DNA of 64,000 bases, from positions 50,303 through 114,302 of the forward strand of contig JAIRQO010000043.1 in the NCBI GenBank assembly GCA_031256435.1. Direction: 5' to 3'. A program made the position numbers and the translations under genes. Within the stretch, counting starts at the first letter, position 1; every line of letters begins with the position of its first letter. Source of the stretch: Cellulomonadaceae bacterium. GTDB lineage: Bacteria; Actinomycetota; Actinomycetes; Actinomycetales; Cellulomonadaceae. Under the pieces are notes generated by a model. The model saw only the letters and a program-made list of their open reading frames with translations, had not been told where the DNA came from and did not search any database. Shown here one piece after another: positions 18,492-28,108 of the stretch.

Positions 18492-19804
18492 CCGAGGTAT
18501 CGCAACAATGGGGTTCGACGAATGACGCGGGCCCGGCGCTTCGTGATGATACAAATATTCCCACCGGGTCACGGTTGCCCCACGAAGCCGGGCTCAGCAG
18601 TCCTGTGGTGGATGCCGCCCTGTTGGGCGATCTGAGAGACCGTCTCGGCCAGGAGAGCGGGCCCCGTGTTGGGCGGACCCGGAGATCACAGCGCCACCGG
18701 ACCACGGACGCTGCGGCGGTACGGGATGCTCTGTCTGCCTCCGGAAGAGTTCTTGGTTCCGATGCCCTGCGGGAACTCACCCGAGCGGCCCACGCTGAAG
18801 TGGCCGGAGCGGGCCCGTTGCAGCCGTTGCTTGACCTTCCGAACGTCACGGATGTGCTGGTTAACACTCCTAACGACGTGTGGGTGGACCGCGGGGGAGC
18901 CTTGGAGCACGCTCCCGTGAATTTGGGGACCCCTGCTACGGTCCGTGCGCTGGCGGGAAGGCTCGCCGCCCTCGCTGGACAGAGGCTCGATGATGCCGCG
19001 CCGATTTGCGATGGGCGCCTCCCGGATGGGACCCGGTTACACGCGGTGATTGAGCCCATCTCCTCCCACGGAGCCTGTATTTCGCTTCGCGTGTTGCGCC
19101 AAGCGGACTTGACCTTTGAGGCTTTGGTACGCGGAGGGTCCTTGCCGGAACCCTGGGTACGTCTGGTCCGAGGGTTGGTGGACCGCAGGGCCAACGTCTT
19201 GGTATCAGGCGGGACGGGCACCGGGAAAACCACCTTCCTGGCCGCACTGCTGGGCCTTGTCCCACCAGGCGAACGGATTATCACCGTGGAAGAAGCTCAG
19301 GAACTTGCCCCCGCGCACCCCCACGTTGTTCCGTTGGTGGCCCGCCGGGCCAACGTTGAGGGTGCCGGTGCAGTGGAGTTGACGGATCTGGTGCGCGCGG
19401 CCTTGCGGATGCGGCCAGACCGGCTGGTGGTGGGGGAGTGCCGCGGCGCCGAGGTTCGGGAAGTGTTGCTCGCCATGAACACGGGACATGATGGCGGTTT
19501 AGCCACCATCCACGCTAATGCTGTGGAGCACGTTCCTGCGCGCTTGGAAGCGCTTGCCGCGCTGGCTGGGATGTCACGCGAGGCTACGGGCGCCGGTGCT
19601 GCGGCAGCCATTGACGTAGTGCTGCAGATGGCGAGAAGCGCGGACGGGAACCGTTTTGTCAGTCAGGTGGGGGTGGCGGATAGCGCGGGAGGGGAGTTTG
19701 TGGTGGCTGCCGTGGCGAGGTGGAACGGGACGGACGCGCAGCCTGAGGTGCTCGAAGCAGAGCGATACCAGGCGGTGCAGGAGAGGTGGGGCACGCATGC
19801 TTGA
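18488..19804 (+). CDS. tadA: TadA/CpaF secretion ATPase
   Basis: TadA is the cytoplasmic hexameric ATPase that powers Flp pilus assembly. The 438-residue protein carries Walker A GGTGTGKTTFLAAL (about residue 240), the Asp box and Walker B region MRPDRLVVGECRGAEV, and the His box LLAMNTGHDGGLATIHAN. The N-terminal all-alpha domain (LTRAAHAEVAGAGPLQPLL) is typical of CpaF. A GTG at 18488 overlaps the ssd stop. It is followed by TadB with an 8-base overlap, so expression is tightly coupled. Confidence 0.95.
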   Translation: MTEVSQQWGSTNDAGPALRDDTNIPTGSRLPHEAGLSSPVVDAALLGDLRDRLGQESGPRVGRTRRSQRHRTTDAAAVRDALSASGRVLGSDALRELTRAAHAEVAGAGPLQPLLDLPNVTDVLVNTPNDVWVDRGGALEHAPVNLGTPATVRALAGRLAALAGQRLDDAAPICDGRLPDGTRLHAVIEPISSHGACISLRVLRQADLTFEALVRGGSLPEPWVRLVRGLVDRRANVLVSGGTGTGKTTFLAALLGLVPPGERIITVEEAQELAPAHPHVVPLVARRANVEGAGAVELTDLVRAALRMRPDRLVVGECRGAEVREVLLAMNTGHDGGLATIHANAVEHVPARLEALAALAGMSREATGAGAAAAIDVVLQMARSADGNRFVSQVGVADSAGGEFVVAAVARWNGTDAQPEVLEAERYQAVQERWGTHA

Positions 19805-20453
19805 GGTGGTGATAGTGGTGGTGTGGGTGGTGGCATTGGCGCCGCGCGGGTTATCCCCGCAGCGGGGAATGCGAGGGCTTAACGTGTCACGCCTGCGCAG
19901 GAGGCTCATCAGCGCGATGCCCAGGCGGGTGGGAAGGACGTCTTTATCCGACGACGATGCGCAGGATGTCCGGGTAGTTCTGGCGCAGGTGGTGGCTCTG
20001 GTGCGGGCAGGAGCCACTCCGGCAGGGGCATGGACGCGCGCCACGGGCGTGCCTGTGGATGAGGCTGGCGTTCCCTGTGCGCAATCACTCGCGTCCATCC
20101 TGGGGGAGGATGCGGCGCGTGCCTGTACTGCGGCCACGCGGTTGGCGCTCACGGTGGGTGCCCCCTTGGGCAGGGTGCTGAATTCGGTAGCCGATTCGCT
20201 GGTGGCCTCAGCCGAAGCGGAATCCGAGAGACGAGCCGCTCTGGCAGGTCCGCAAACTACGGCACGCGTACTGCGGTGGATGCCCGTTGCCGGTGCTGCC
20301 CTCGGCGCCGCGTTGGGGGCAGATCCTGTGGGGGTAGCGCTCGGAGGCGGGGTGGGCAGCATTGCGGTGGGGCTCGGGTTGGTCCTCATGGTCACGGGAC
20401 GGTGGTGGACCAGACTCCTCGTCGGGGCTGCGCTGAAGGCGGGGGAGCCATGA
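19797..20453 (+). CDS. tadB: TadB-like inner-membrane platform protein
   Basis: This 218-residue protein has a short N-terminal hydrophobic stretch, a central T2SS-F-like helical domain (about 60-150, VVLAQVVALVRAGATPAGAW) and two C-terminal membrane spans. It forms half of the membrane platform on which TadA acts. It is shorter than classical TadB, as is usual in actinobacterial tad loci. The ATG at 19797 overlaps the end of tadA. Confidence 0.85.
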   Translation: MLEVVIVVVWVVALAPRGLSPQRGMRGLNVSRLRRRLISAMPRRVGRTSLSDDDAQDVRVVLAQVVALVRAGATPAGAWTRATGVPVDEAGVPCAQSLASILGEDAARACTAATRLALTVGAPLGRVLNSVADSLVASAEAESERRAALAGPQTTARVLRWMPVAGAALGAALGADPVGVALGGGVGSIAVGLGLVLMVTGRWWTRLLVGAALKAGEP

Positions 20454-21076
20454 GTGGGGAGATTGTGCTGGGTGCGGCATCGTCGGGCATGGGATCTGTA
20501 TCTGTGGAGATAGGTATCACGCTGATGTTCTGGCTGACCATGTTGGCTGTTGCCGTGGTGTCGCCCTGGGTGGCGCGGAGATACGGTGGGCGGCTGCGGG
20601 CGCGTGACCTGATGGACACCCCGGCCTCTGTTCGGGAGGTAGACGGTGGAGTGGACGTCTGCGTCATGATGGAACTGCTTTCCTCCGCGCTGAAATCTGG
20701 AGCGAGCGTTCCCCGGAGTCTGGAAGCGTGCGCTGAAGCAGTGGGTGGAAACGAAGGGCTTGTCCTCAGTCAGGCAGGGACACGGTTGACACTGGGAGCA
20801 TCGTGGACGCAGGCATGGGAGGGCGCTGCCCCGTGGGCCGCAACCATATGCGAGGCGCTCAGATCCGCCTGGGAAGAAGGGGCCTCGCCCGTGGACGCAC
20901 TTGCGGCAGCGTCCAGTGAGCATCGCCGGACTCGGCGTGATGCTGCGCGTGCTGCTGCGGGCCAACTCGGGGTGCGCTTGGTTCTGCCGTTGGGACTGTG
21001 CTACCTGCCTGCCTTTGTGTTGATCGGCTTGGTTCCGGTCCTCATGGCCCTGGGAGTGGGCCTGTTGGGGGGATGA
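20450..21076 (+). CDS. tadC: TadC-like T2SS-F domain membrane protein
   Basis: The 208-residue protein contains a type II secretion F domain with MMELLSSALKSGASVPRSLEACAEAVG and EHRRTRRDAARAAAGQLGVRLVLPLGLCYLPAF, flanked by an N-terminal span and two C-terminal spans. It probably pairs with TadB as the pilus assembly platform. The ATG overlaps the tadB stop (ATGA). An 82-base gap follows before the pilin-like gene, which has its own strong ribosome-binding site. Confidence 0.88.
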   Translation: MSGEIVLGAASSGMGSVSVEIGITLMFWLTMLAVAVVSPWVARRYGGRLRARDLMDTPASVREVDGGVDVCVMMELLSSALKSGASVPRSLEACAEAVGGNEGLVLSQAGTRLTLGASWTQAWEGAAPWAATICEALRSAWEEGASPVDALAAASSEHRRTRRDAARAAAGQLGVRLVLPLGLCYLPAFVLIGLVPVLMALGVGLLGG

Positions 21077-21158
21077 TGCCAGGTGGCCTGGCCGCCGAGA
21101 CATCCACAAGACGTTGTTGCCAGAAAGTCTGGCACACGGGAAAAGAAAGGAGTCCACT

Positions 21159-21377
21159 ATGGACACGACAACAAGGGACACCACTCCATGGAACACGGCA
21201 GGAATCGAGGGGCTTCAGGCCCCGTCACCCTGGGAAGAGGGGTTGGCCACTGCTGAATACGCGGTGGCAACCATCGGCGCTGTGGCGTTTGCCGGATTGC
21301 TGATTGCCGTGTTGCGCTCGGATGGGATTCGCAGCGCATTGCAGGGCATCATCGAGACGGCACTGTCCTCCTTCTAG
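21159..21377 (+). CDS. DUF4244 small Flp-pilin-like protein
   Basis: This 72-residue protein contains GLATAEYAVATIGAVAFAGLLIAVLRSD: a short leader with Gly before a hydrophobic helix carrying Glu at the fifth position, as in Flp prepilins. It belongs to DUF4244, the presumed major pilin of actinobacterial tad loci. AAAGGAG just upstream of the ATG is the best ribosome-binding site in the operon, consistent with high expression of a structural subunit. Confidence 0.85.
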   Translation: MDTTTRDTTPWNTAGIEGLQAPSPWEEGLATAEYAVATIGAVAFAGLLIAVLRSDGIRSALQGIIETALSSF

Positions 21378-21387
21378 GAGGTGGAGC

Positions 21388-21852
21388 ATGACACAGCAAC
21401 GATGGCGGGCCGCCGTGCGGGGCCTGGTGTTGAGGAGACGTCCCGCAGAACGCTGCGGCACGGTTCGCCCCAGCGCAGATCACGATGACGTGGAGCGCGG
21501 GGATGCGGAGCACGCCGTGAATGAGCGGGGCTCTGTGACGGCCGAAATGGCTGTGGGAATGCCCGCCATCGTGCTGTTGCTCGTGGTGGTGCTCACCGTA
21601 GGTGCAGCTGCCAACGCCCACCTGCGTGCTGCCGATGCAGCGCGCGTGGGTGCTCGCCTGGTGGCAGTGGGGGAGTCCCACGAGGAGGTCTCCGCTGCCG
21701 TTGCCCGCATTGGCGGCTCCGGTGCTCAGATCACGGTTCATCGGGAGGGCGCGTTCGTTTCCGTGGAGGTGACACGGTCCGTGGCGGGAGGAATATCCTG
21801 GGGCGGACCGTTGCGCGCAACCGGACGAGCCACGGCGTGGGTAGAACCATGA
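21388..21852 (+). CDS. tadE: TadE-family pseudopilin
   Basis: The 154-residue protein has a long charged N-terminus and then ERGSVTAEMAVGMPAIVLLLVVVLTVGAAA, the TadE signature with Glu in a prepilin-like hydrophobic helix. A beta-rich C-terminal domain follows. GGAGGTGG precedes the ATG at 21388. It overlaps the next tad gene (ATGA). It is a predicted minor pilin or assembly factor. Confidence 0.85.
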   Translation: MTQQRWRAAVRGLVLRRRPAERCGTVRPSADHDDVERGDAEHAVNERGSVTAEMAVGMPAIVLLLVVVLTVGAAANAHLRAADAARVGARLVAVGESHEEVSAAVARIGGSGAQITVHREGAFVSVEVTRSVAGGISWGGPLRATGRATAWVEP

Positions 21853-22235
21853 TGCAAGCGTTGAATTCCGGAACTCACCTGAGGGACCGCGGATCTGGGA
21901 CAGTGCTCCTCCTGGGAATCGTGGCGGTGGTGCTCATCATCGCCTCATTCTTGGTGGCTCTCGGCGTCACAGCCAGCGCCCGCGGGACCGCGCAATCTGC
22001 CGCAGATCTGGGGGCCATCGCTGCCGCCACGGCGGTGCGGGACGGGTTTGATCCGTGCCTCATGGCTGGGCAGGTGGTGGAACACAACGGTGCGCGGATG
22101 GAGTCCTGTGAACTGGGAGAGGGAGGAACCGCACGAGTCACCGTGACGCGTAGTGTTCCTCTCCTGCCCGGGTGGATGGCCTCGAATGCCCGGGCGCGAG
22201 CCCGCGCAGGACCGCAACCCGGGTGGTCTGGCTAG
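21849..22235 (+). CDS. Rv3654c-family TadE/TadG-like protein
   Basis: This 128-residue protein has GSGTVLLLGIVAVVLIIASFLVALGVTASARGTAQSAADLGA, the single-span TadG-like segment found at the end of actinobacterial tad loci (the helicase/secretion-neighbourhood TadE-like family). It ends the tad operon. In relatives the DUF1998 helicase gene follows closely on the opposite strand; here a methyltransferase/nuclease island intervenes. Confidence 0.82.
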   Translation: MMQALNSGTHLRDRGSGTVLLLGIVAVVLIIASFLVALGVTASARGTAQSAADLGAIAAATAVRDGFDPCLMAGQVVEHNGARMESCELGEGGTARVTVTRSVPLLPGWMASNARARARAGPQPGWSG

Positions 22236-22384
22236 ACGCATGTGTTCGGCATTCGATTCGGGATTGCTCCTGCCGGTACGCTCGTCATGTGTGAGAGTCG
22301 AGCGCACCTGCGGAATGCGCCACAGAATGAGATTTGGGAGGAGCAACGGAAAGGTATATCAGAGCCATAGGGCAGGATTCATAC

Positions 22385-24043
22385 ATGACAGTTTTCTCAG
22401 GTAAGGCAAACCCCAGCGCGGATAAGCTGCGCGGCGGGTACTACACTCCCGAGCCGATTGGACAGTTTCTCGGAGACTGGGTGACTCAAGTTGGGTCACA
22501 CTTTCTCGAGCCTTCATGTGGAGACGGCGCAATCCTACAATTCCTGACAGGCGAGAATAAAGAGGTTACGGCGATTGAGTTGCTGGAACTCGAGGCGCAC
22601 AAGGCCCAGAAGCGAACAGGGACGAAAGTTGATGTCGCCGATTTCTTCAAGTGGTTCACCCGAGACAAGTTTGCTCAGTTCGATGGTGTTGCCGGGAATC
22701 CTCCGTACATACGGTTTGGAAATTGGAGCGAGACGTCCCGTGTCTCGGCACTAATGATCATGGAGGATGTTGGACTTAAGCCAAATCGCCTTACAAACGC
22801 GTGGGTTCCCTTCGTCGTCGGTTCAATTCTGGCTACCCGCAGCGGGGGTCGAGTTGGCCTCGTATTGCCAGCCGAGTTGCTGCAGGTAGGATACGCGAGT
22901 CAGTTACGCGCGTTTCTTGTCGAGAACACCTCAGAGATCACGCTTGTCTCATTCGAACAACTGGTTTTCCCAGGAATACTGCAAGAGGTAGTGTTACTAC
23001 TAGCAACAGTGGGTGATGGGCCGTCAGTTTTCCGGTCAGTTGAACTTTCCGATGCGTATGACCTCGCGAATCTGAAGTTGCCCAGAGATGGTATTCGCGC
23101 GCGATTGCATGAAGATGAAAAGTGGACAAAGTATTATCTTCAGCCTCGAGATGTTGATCTGGTTCGTGGGATGCGCACGGATCGAAGGCTCAAAAGGCTT
23201 GATACATACGCAACCGTAAATGTCGGTGTTGTTACTGGTCGTAATTCGTACTTCTGCCTTACTGAGGAACAAGCAAGGAACCTGCGCCTTTACGAGGAGA
23301 CGGTCCCACTTGTTGCGCGCAGTGCTCTCCTCGAAGGCTTGTCCTACACGCAGGAAGATATGGCTCGCCATGCTGCCGACGGAGCGCGGACAAGACTGCT
23401 TGTAGTTGAGCCAGGTCGAAACCTTGGAGACTACCCAGCTCTAGCGGAATACGTTGAACAGGGGGCAATGAACGGCGTTGACCAAGGTTACAAATGCCGT
23501 ATCCGGAAAGATTGGTGGGCAGTCCCGTCAGCGCACCTCGCGGACGGGTTCATGCTTCGCCAAGTGTCGTCCTCGTTACGGCTCTCCTCGAATGAGGTCT
23601 CTGCAACGTCAACAGACACTGTGCATCGTGTGTTCACGAAGCCAGGGGTGCAAATGTCCAATCTCGCAACAGTCGCATTGAATTCGATCTCGTTGGCCTT
23701 CAGTGAAGTTCTTGGCCGCAGTTACGGAGGTGGAATTCTAGAGATGGAGCCGTCGGAGTGCGCAGAGTTGCCAGTCCCCGATCCGTCATGTGTTCCGAAA
23801 CACATCATTGTGGCCGCTGATAAAATGGTGCGTTCAGGTTGCATTGAGGAGGCAGTTGATCTCGTGGACCGCGAGGTTCTCATTGAGCGATGTGGCTTTT
23901 CGGCAGCAGACGTTCGACAAATGCGGGGCGTCTGGCTGACAATGCGTAACCGCCGACTTGCGCGAGGTTTGCGAAAGGTTAAGTCGACGGTCCCCGAGAT
24001 CGAGCGGATCGTGCAAGGCCGTATACCCGCGCGAGCAGCATAG
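22385..24043 (+). CDS. N6-adenine DNA methyltransferase (Eco57I/TaqI-like)
   Basis: The 552-residue protein has gamma-class N6-adenine methyltransferase motifs: GGYYTPE near the N-terminus (motif X), FLEPSCGDGA (SAM-binding motif I, about residue 40) and the catalytic NPPY (motif IV, about residue 105). The C-terminal half is probably a target-recognition domain. The DNA is visibly less GC-rich than its neighbours, with A/T-ending codons, indicating horizontal acquisition. I chose the ATG at 22385; a TTG at 22334 in the same frame is possible. It is followed after 47 bases by a PLD-fold nuclease gene, and the two probably form a restriction-modification pair. Confidence 0.9.
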   Translation: MTVFSGKANPSADKLRGGYYTPEPIGQFLGDWVTQVGSHFLEPSCGDGAILQFLTGENKEVTAIELLELEAHKAQKRTGTKVDVADFFKWFTRDKFAQFDGVAGNPPYIRFGNWSETSRVSALMIMEDVGLKPNRLTNAWVPFVVGSILATRSGGRVGLVLPAELLQVGYASQLRAFLVENTSEITLVSFEQLVFPGILQEVVLLLATVGDGPSVFRSVELSDAYDLANLKLPRDGIRARLHEDEKWTKYYLQPRDVDLVRGMRTDRRLKRLDTYATVNVGVVTGRNSYFCLTEEQARNLRLYEETVPLVARSALLEGLSYTQEDMARHAADGARTRLLVVEPGRNLGDYPALAEYVEQGAMNGVDQGYKCRIRKDWWAVPSAHLADGFMLRQVSSSLRLSSNEVSATSTDTVHRVFTKPGVQMSNLATVALNSISLAFSEVLGRSYGGGILEMEPSECAELPVPDPSCVPKHIIVAADKMVRSGCIEEAVDLVDREVLIERCGFSAADVRQMRGVWLTMRNRRLARGLRKVKSTVPEIERIVQGRIPARAA

Positions 24044-24090
24044 AACCCTGCCTCGGGTTCAACCACAATCAGGCGAGACGCAGTTTTACT

Positions 24091-25248
24091 ATGAAATACA
24101 TTGATACAGGATCACGAAGTCCATCGAGGGCACTTGGTGCATGGCTTAACGGTGTTGTGGATACCCGCGAGATTCAAGCCTTACGTATCCAAGTCGGCTA
24201 TGTTGGTCCGCAACCGTTTGGCTATTTGGAGCCGCTTCTAGATGCGCTTTCGGCGATCAATGGTCCCACTGCGTTGGTTCTCGGTTCTAACGGCGGTGAG
24301 ACCGACCCCGGGACTGTCGATGCTCTTGTTCGACTGGCTGGTCCAAGTCGAAGCGGGCTTCAGATTGGAGTTGTATCGTATTCAGACGGCCTGTTCCACC
24401 CAAAGGTCTACCACGTCGAACGCTCTGATGGATCGCAAGCGGCGTATGTTGGATCTGCGAATTTTACCCATGCTGGAGTGAGCGGCAAGAACATTGAAGC
24501 AGGACTCACGTTGGACTCGAGAGAGGGCGATGACCCTGCTGTCTTGGTGGAAGTGTCTGAGGCCATCGACACCTGGTTTCACACGAATGATCCAGGTTTT
24601 TACCCAATTCGAAATACGCGAGACATTAAGAAACTCGAATCGGCGGGCCTCCTTAATGTGAAGCGGTTGAACATGCGGCCTACTTCTGGAAACCCGCGTC
24701 AGACAATGAAGTCATCGCGGCGGCTGTCTAGTTTGATCCGGCTTCCTGCGATCTCAAAGACTCTCTCACTCCGGAATTCAAAGCTGGCCCTAGCGCGGTT
24801 GTTACCTGCCCCGATTATTCCTCGGCGTTATGTGGATTCGTGGAGTAAGAAGCTTCCAGCTTCTGATGCACAGAGGAAACCAAGTGGGAATCAGAGTGGA
24901 GTGGTGGCACTGACTCAGGCCAATCGCGCTGGTGAGATTGACCAGACAACATTCTTCAGGACCGAACTGTTCGGAACGTTAGTGTGGCAACAGGCACCTG
25001 TTCGGTCGGGTCATGTTAAGGACATTGCGAATGTACCAATGTATACGTACGTGCTGGGGAAATACCTGGGTATTCAAGAGTTTGAGATTACCCATGACTC
25101 GAGTCGTGAGGCAAACCAGGGAAACTATACGACGGTCTTGTCACTCGGTCCAATCCGTGAGGAGTTCGCCAAGGTAAACATGCAAGGGAAGTCACTGGAA
25201 ATTGGCAGAGACGCCGAAGGTGGATTTTGGCTCGTACTGAAGGAGTGA
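24091..25248 (+). CDS. Phospholipase-D-fold (NgoFVII/BfiI-type) restriction nuclease
   Basis: The 385-residue protein carries one PLD-type catalytic motif: FHPKVYHV (H at about residue 103, K two residues on) followed by GSANFTHAG. Metal-independent restriction enzymes of the NgoFVII/BfiI group use such a single HKD motif in a homodimer. The C-terminal 200 residues are unassigned and may recognise DNA. Low GC matches the upstream methyltransferase. Specificity is unknown. An alternative is a nuclease from another methyltransferase-linked defence system. Confidence 0.82.
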   Translation: MKYIDTGSRSPSRALGAWLNGVVDTREIQALRIQVGYVGPQPFGYLEPLLDALSAINGPTALVLGSNGGETDPGTVDALVRLAGPSRSGLQIGVVSYSDGLFHPKVYHVERSDGSQAAYVGSANFTHAGVSGKNIEAGLTLDSREGDDPAVLVEVSEAIDTWFHTNDPGFYPIRNTRDIKKLESAGLLNVKRLNMRPTSGNPRQTMKSSRRLSSLIRLPAISKTLSLRNSKLALARLLPAPIIPRRYVDSWSKKLPASDAQRKPSGNQSGVVALTQANRAGEIDQTTFFRTELFGTLVWQQAPVRSGHVKDIANVPMYTYVLGKYLGIQEFEITHDSSREANQGNYTTVLSLGPIREEFAKVNMQGKSLEIGRDAEGGFWLVLKE

Positions 25249-25327
25249 TTGGACCTCGACGGGGGTGCGCGGCCTGCCCTACATGGTGACCACCATTGGA
25301 GGAGTTCGCCCACTCGGTGCCCGTTTC

Positions 25328-28024
25328 TTACCGAATGTGCGTGAGCATGGTGTCCAGGAGTACCAGAGCGCCGCCCTTGTGCAACGGAGCATTGTTGGTT
25401 CCGCACTTGGGGGACTGGATGCAAGACGGGCACCCGTGGTCACACGGGCATTCGGCAATCACCTCGCGGGTGGCTCGTATCCAGGGAGCCGCAGCCTCAA
25501 ATCCACGTTCGGCAAACCCGGCCCCACCGGGGTAGGCGTCATACACAAACACAGTGGCTTGTCCGGTGTCAGGGTGGACGTCCGTGGAGACTCCACCGAG
25601 GTCCCAACGATCACAGGTGGCCACCAACGGGAGCATGCCGATGGCTGCGTGTTCAGCCGCATGCAGGGCTCCCGGTAAGTGCTCCGGGGGGATGTTGGCC
25701 GATTCCAAGGTGCTGGCTGGGATGGACCACCACACCGCCATGGTGGTCAGGGTGTGCTCAGGTAGATCGAGCGTTTGCGTGCCGAGAACCTGCATGTCCG
25801 GGATTCGTCGTCGCTCAAAGCTCACCACCTGGTTGGTGACTTCTACGGGCCCAAAGCCCCAGGTGACGGGTCCCCATGCCATGCGGCGGAGTGCCTCGGG
25901 AAGGGAGGCTTGCTCATGGGGGCGGGGGATGACTTCGGGCATATCAGCATGCCCGATGGGGGCTCGCTGGTCGGCTTGCGATGCCGATTGATTGACTACG
26001 GAAATGGAGGTGAGTTCTCGTGACCACGTGCCGTGATCCACCAGCCTGCGGTTCGCTATGGCCACACCATCGGCAAGGTCGAGTTTCTCGATGACGAATG
26101 ACACACCTTGATGCACGTAGACGGCGCCTTCATGGACTTGGCCGTCCGCGCTGCCCGCATCCACGGTGCCTAGGAGTCGGCCCGAGGGCGACTCCACCAC
26201 GCGTACCGGGCTGCCCCCGGACCCGCGCAAGTCCGTCAATCCAGAGGCGCTATCAATGTGGGTCCAATACCAGCCCGAGTTGCGCCGGCGGAGCAATCCC
26301 CCGTCAGTCAGTTCCGTCAGGACCGGATGGACTCGATCCAGGGGGCCAAACCGGGGCAGATCCGCCCCTCGGAGGGGGATCTCAGCCGCTGCGGCACACA
26401 GGTGTGCTGCCAGGACGTACTTGTTGGTGGGATCAAACACGGTGGCTTCTACGGGTGCATCAAAGATGGATTCGGGATGGAGCACCATGTAGGTGTCCAA
26501 GGGGTCATCGCGCGCGATGAACGTCACCAGGCCGTCCGAACCGGCTCGGCCAGCTCGTCCCGCTTGTTGCCAGAGTGACATGAGCGTGCCTGGCCACCCT
26601 GCAATCAACACAGCATCCAGCCCGCGAATGTCCACGCCGAGTTCCAGGGCGTTGGTAGTGGCCAACCCGCGGACCGTGCCGGTGCGCAATGCCTCTTCCA
26701 AAGCACGGCGTTCCTCGGGCAGGTATCCGCCGCGATACGCAGCGATGGTGGCGGCAATCTGGGGCATTGATTGCAGCGTGTGGCGTGCCCGTTCGGCGAT
26801 GGACTCCACGGCACGGCGGGAGCGGGCAAAGGTGAGAGTGCGCGCTCCGGCTTGGACCAGATCGGCCAGGAGATCGGACGCTTCGGCTGTGGCAGTGCGG
26901 CGAGGAAAGTCTCCGTCACTAGACGTGGACTCTTCTGCGGGTACGGCGAGCGGCTCGTGACGCTCCAACGGAAGAGGGACAACTCTTTCGTCGTCGGAAC
27001 CAATACCCCCTTGCTGCGCGCCATTGCCATGACCACTCCAGTGCGCAGCGCTGTGGGCGTCCGCCCGCGCGCCCCAGGGGATGATCTGAGGGGGGCGCCA
27101 CAGGATGATGGTGCGTTGTCCTGCGGGGGAGGTGTCCTCGTTGATGACGGTCACCTGGTTTGTTGGCACGCCCAGAAGCCGAGCAGCGCTGGCGCCTGGC
27201 TCGGCGCTGGTGGCTGAGGCGATGGCAAAGGTGAGGGACTCGGTGCTGCGTCGGTAGTGAGAACTGAGCCGCGCGAGTCGCCGCAGAACCATAGACATGT
27301 GCGCCCCAAAAACGCCACGATACGTATGAGCCTCATCAATGATGACGTACCGCAACGAACGCAAGAGGCGCGTCCACCGGCGATGATTCGGTAGCAGGGA
27401 GAAGTGCAGGAAATCGGGATTGGTGAGAACCACATCAGCGTAGTCACGGACCCACGGACGTTCATCGGAGGGGGTGTCCCCGTCACACGTGGCGATGCGT
27501 AGCGTGCGTCCAGATTCCTCCGGCATGGCTGCGAGGAGGCGTTCGAGGCCAGACAATTGGTCCTGCGCCAACGCCTTGGTGGGGGAGAGGTAGAGCACCG
27601 AGTTGCGTTGCTGGGGTGCGGCGAGGCGGCCCACCGACGAGAGCGCGGGTAGCCAGAACCCAAGCGATTTTCCGGACCCAGTGGACGTGGAGATGACGGT
27701 GTTCTTCCCGTTCCAGAGTGCGTGCGCGGCCTGGACTTGGTGGACCCATGGCTGCATCACGCCGAGGTTCTGGTAGCCCGCCGTGATGTCCGTGTCCACC
27801 CACACTGGCCACGTGGTGGTGGTTTCCCCGCGCGGCGGAAGGCTCCTGATGTGGGTGGCCCTGTCCGCCCGGTCACCGCCGTGGGTGAGGATGGGCCAGA
27901 GGGGATGGGGGGTTGATTGCTCGGCGGCGTGGCGCTCCGTGGTGTTCTGAGATTCCGCGTCCCGGTGGCGGGAATTGGCGGAATCGTGGGCAACCATGGG
28001 GACACGGTAATCGTTCACCGTCAC
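25328..28024 (-). CDS. DEAD/DEAH-box helicase with DUF1998 domain (MrfA/YprA-like)
   Basis: This 898-residue superfamily 2 helicase has Walker A STSTGSGKSLGF, the DEAH box YVIIDEAHTYRG, the SAT motif and a helicase-C domain ending QQAGRAGRAGSDG. A C-terminal DUF1998 domain has the four-cysteine metal site CPCDHGCPSCIQSPKCG. Bacillus MrfA, which acts in mitomycin-lesion repair, shares this architecture. In actinobacteria it is the regular neighbour of the tad genes (Rv3649-like). The start may be the GTG at 28024 or the ATG at 27997; neither has a clear ribosome-binding site. Confidence 0.92.
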   Translation of the reverse strand: MTVNDYRVPMVAHDSANSRHRDAESQNTTERHAAEQSTPHPLWPILTHGGDRADRATHIRSLPPRGETTTTWPVWVDTDITAGYQNLGVMQPWVHQVQAAHALWNGKNTVISTSTGSGKSLGFWLPALSSVGRLAAPQQRNSVLYLSPTKALAQDQLSGLERLLAAMPEESGRTLRIATCDGDTPSDERPWVRDYADVVLTNPDFLHFSLLPNHRRWTRLLRSLRYVIIDEAHTYRGVFGAHMSMVLRRLARLSSHYRRSTESLTFAIASATSAEPGASAARLLGVPTNQVTVINEDTSPAGQRTIILWRPPQIIPWGARADAHSAAHWSGHGNGAQQGGIGSDDERVVPLPLERHEPLAVPAEESTSSDGDFPRRTATAEASDLLADLVQAGARTLTFARSRRAVESIAERARHTLQSMPQIAATIAAYRGGYLPEERRALEEALRTGTVRGLATTNALELGVDIRGLDAVLIAGWPGTLMSLWQQAGRAGRAGSDGLVTFIARDDPLDTYMVLHPESIFDAPVEATVFDPTNKYVLAAHLCAAAAEIPLRGADLPRFGPLDRVHPVLTELTDGGLLRRRNSGWYWTHIDSASGLTDLRGSGGSPVRVVESPSGRLLGTVDAGSADGQVHEGAVYVHQGVSFVIEKLDLADGVAIANRRLVDHGTWSRELTSISVVNQSASQADQRAPIGHADMPEVIPRPHEQASLPEALRRMAWGPVTWGFGPVEVTNQVVSFERRRIPDMQVLGTQTLDLPEHTLTTMAVWWSIPASTLESANIPPEHLPGALHAAEHAAIGMLPLVATCDRWDLGGVSTDVHPDTGQATVFVYDAYPGGAGFAERGFEAAAPWIRATREVIAECPCDHGCPSCIQSPKCGTNNAPLHKGGALVLLDTMLTHIR

Positions 28025-28108
28025 TTCAGCGCCGTTGCTGCGCGTGCAGTACCGAAGTCAGGGCACAGAACGCGCAGAAATATCACAGGTGCTGGATACC
28101 CTCAGCGC

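Noticed and set aside
22236..25327. Prophage or transposon carrying the methyltransferase/nuclease pair
   Set aside because: No integrase, transposase or flanking direct repeats were visible at either edge. GC difference supports transfer but not a specific vehicle.
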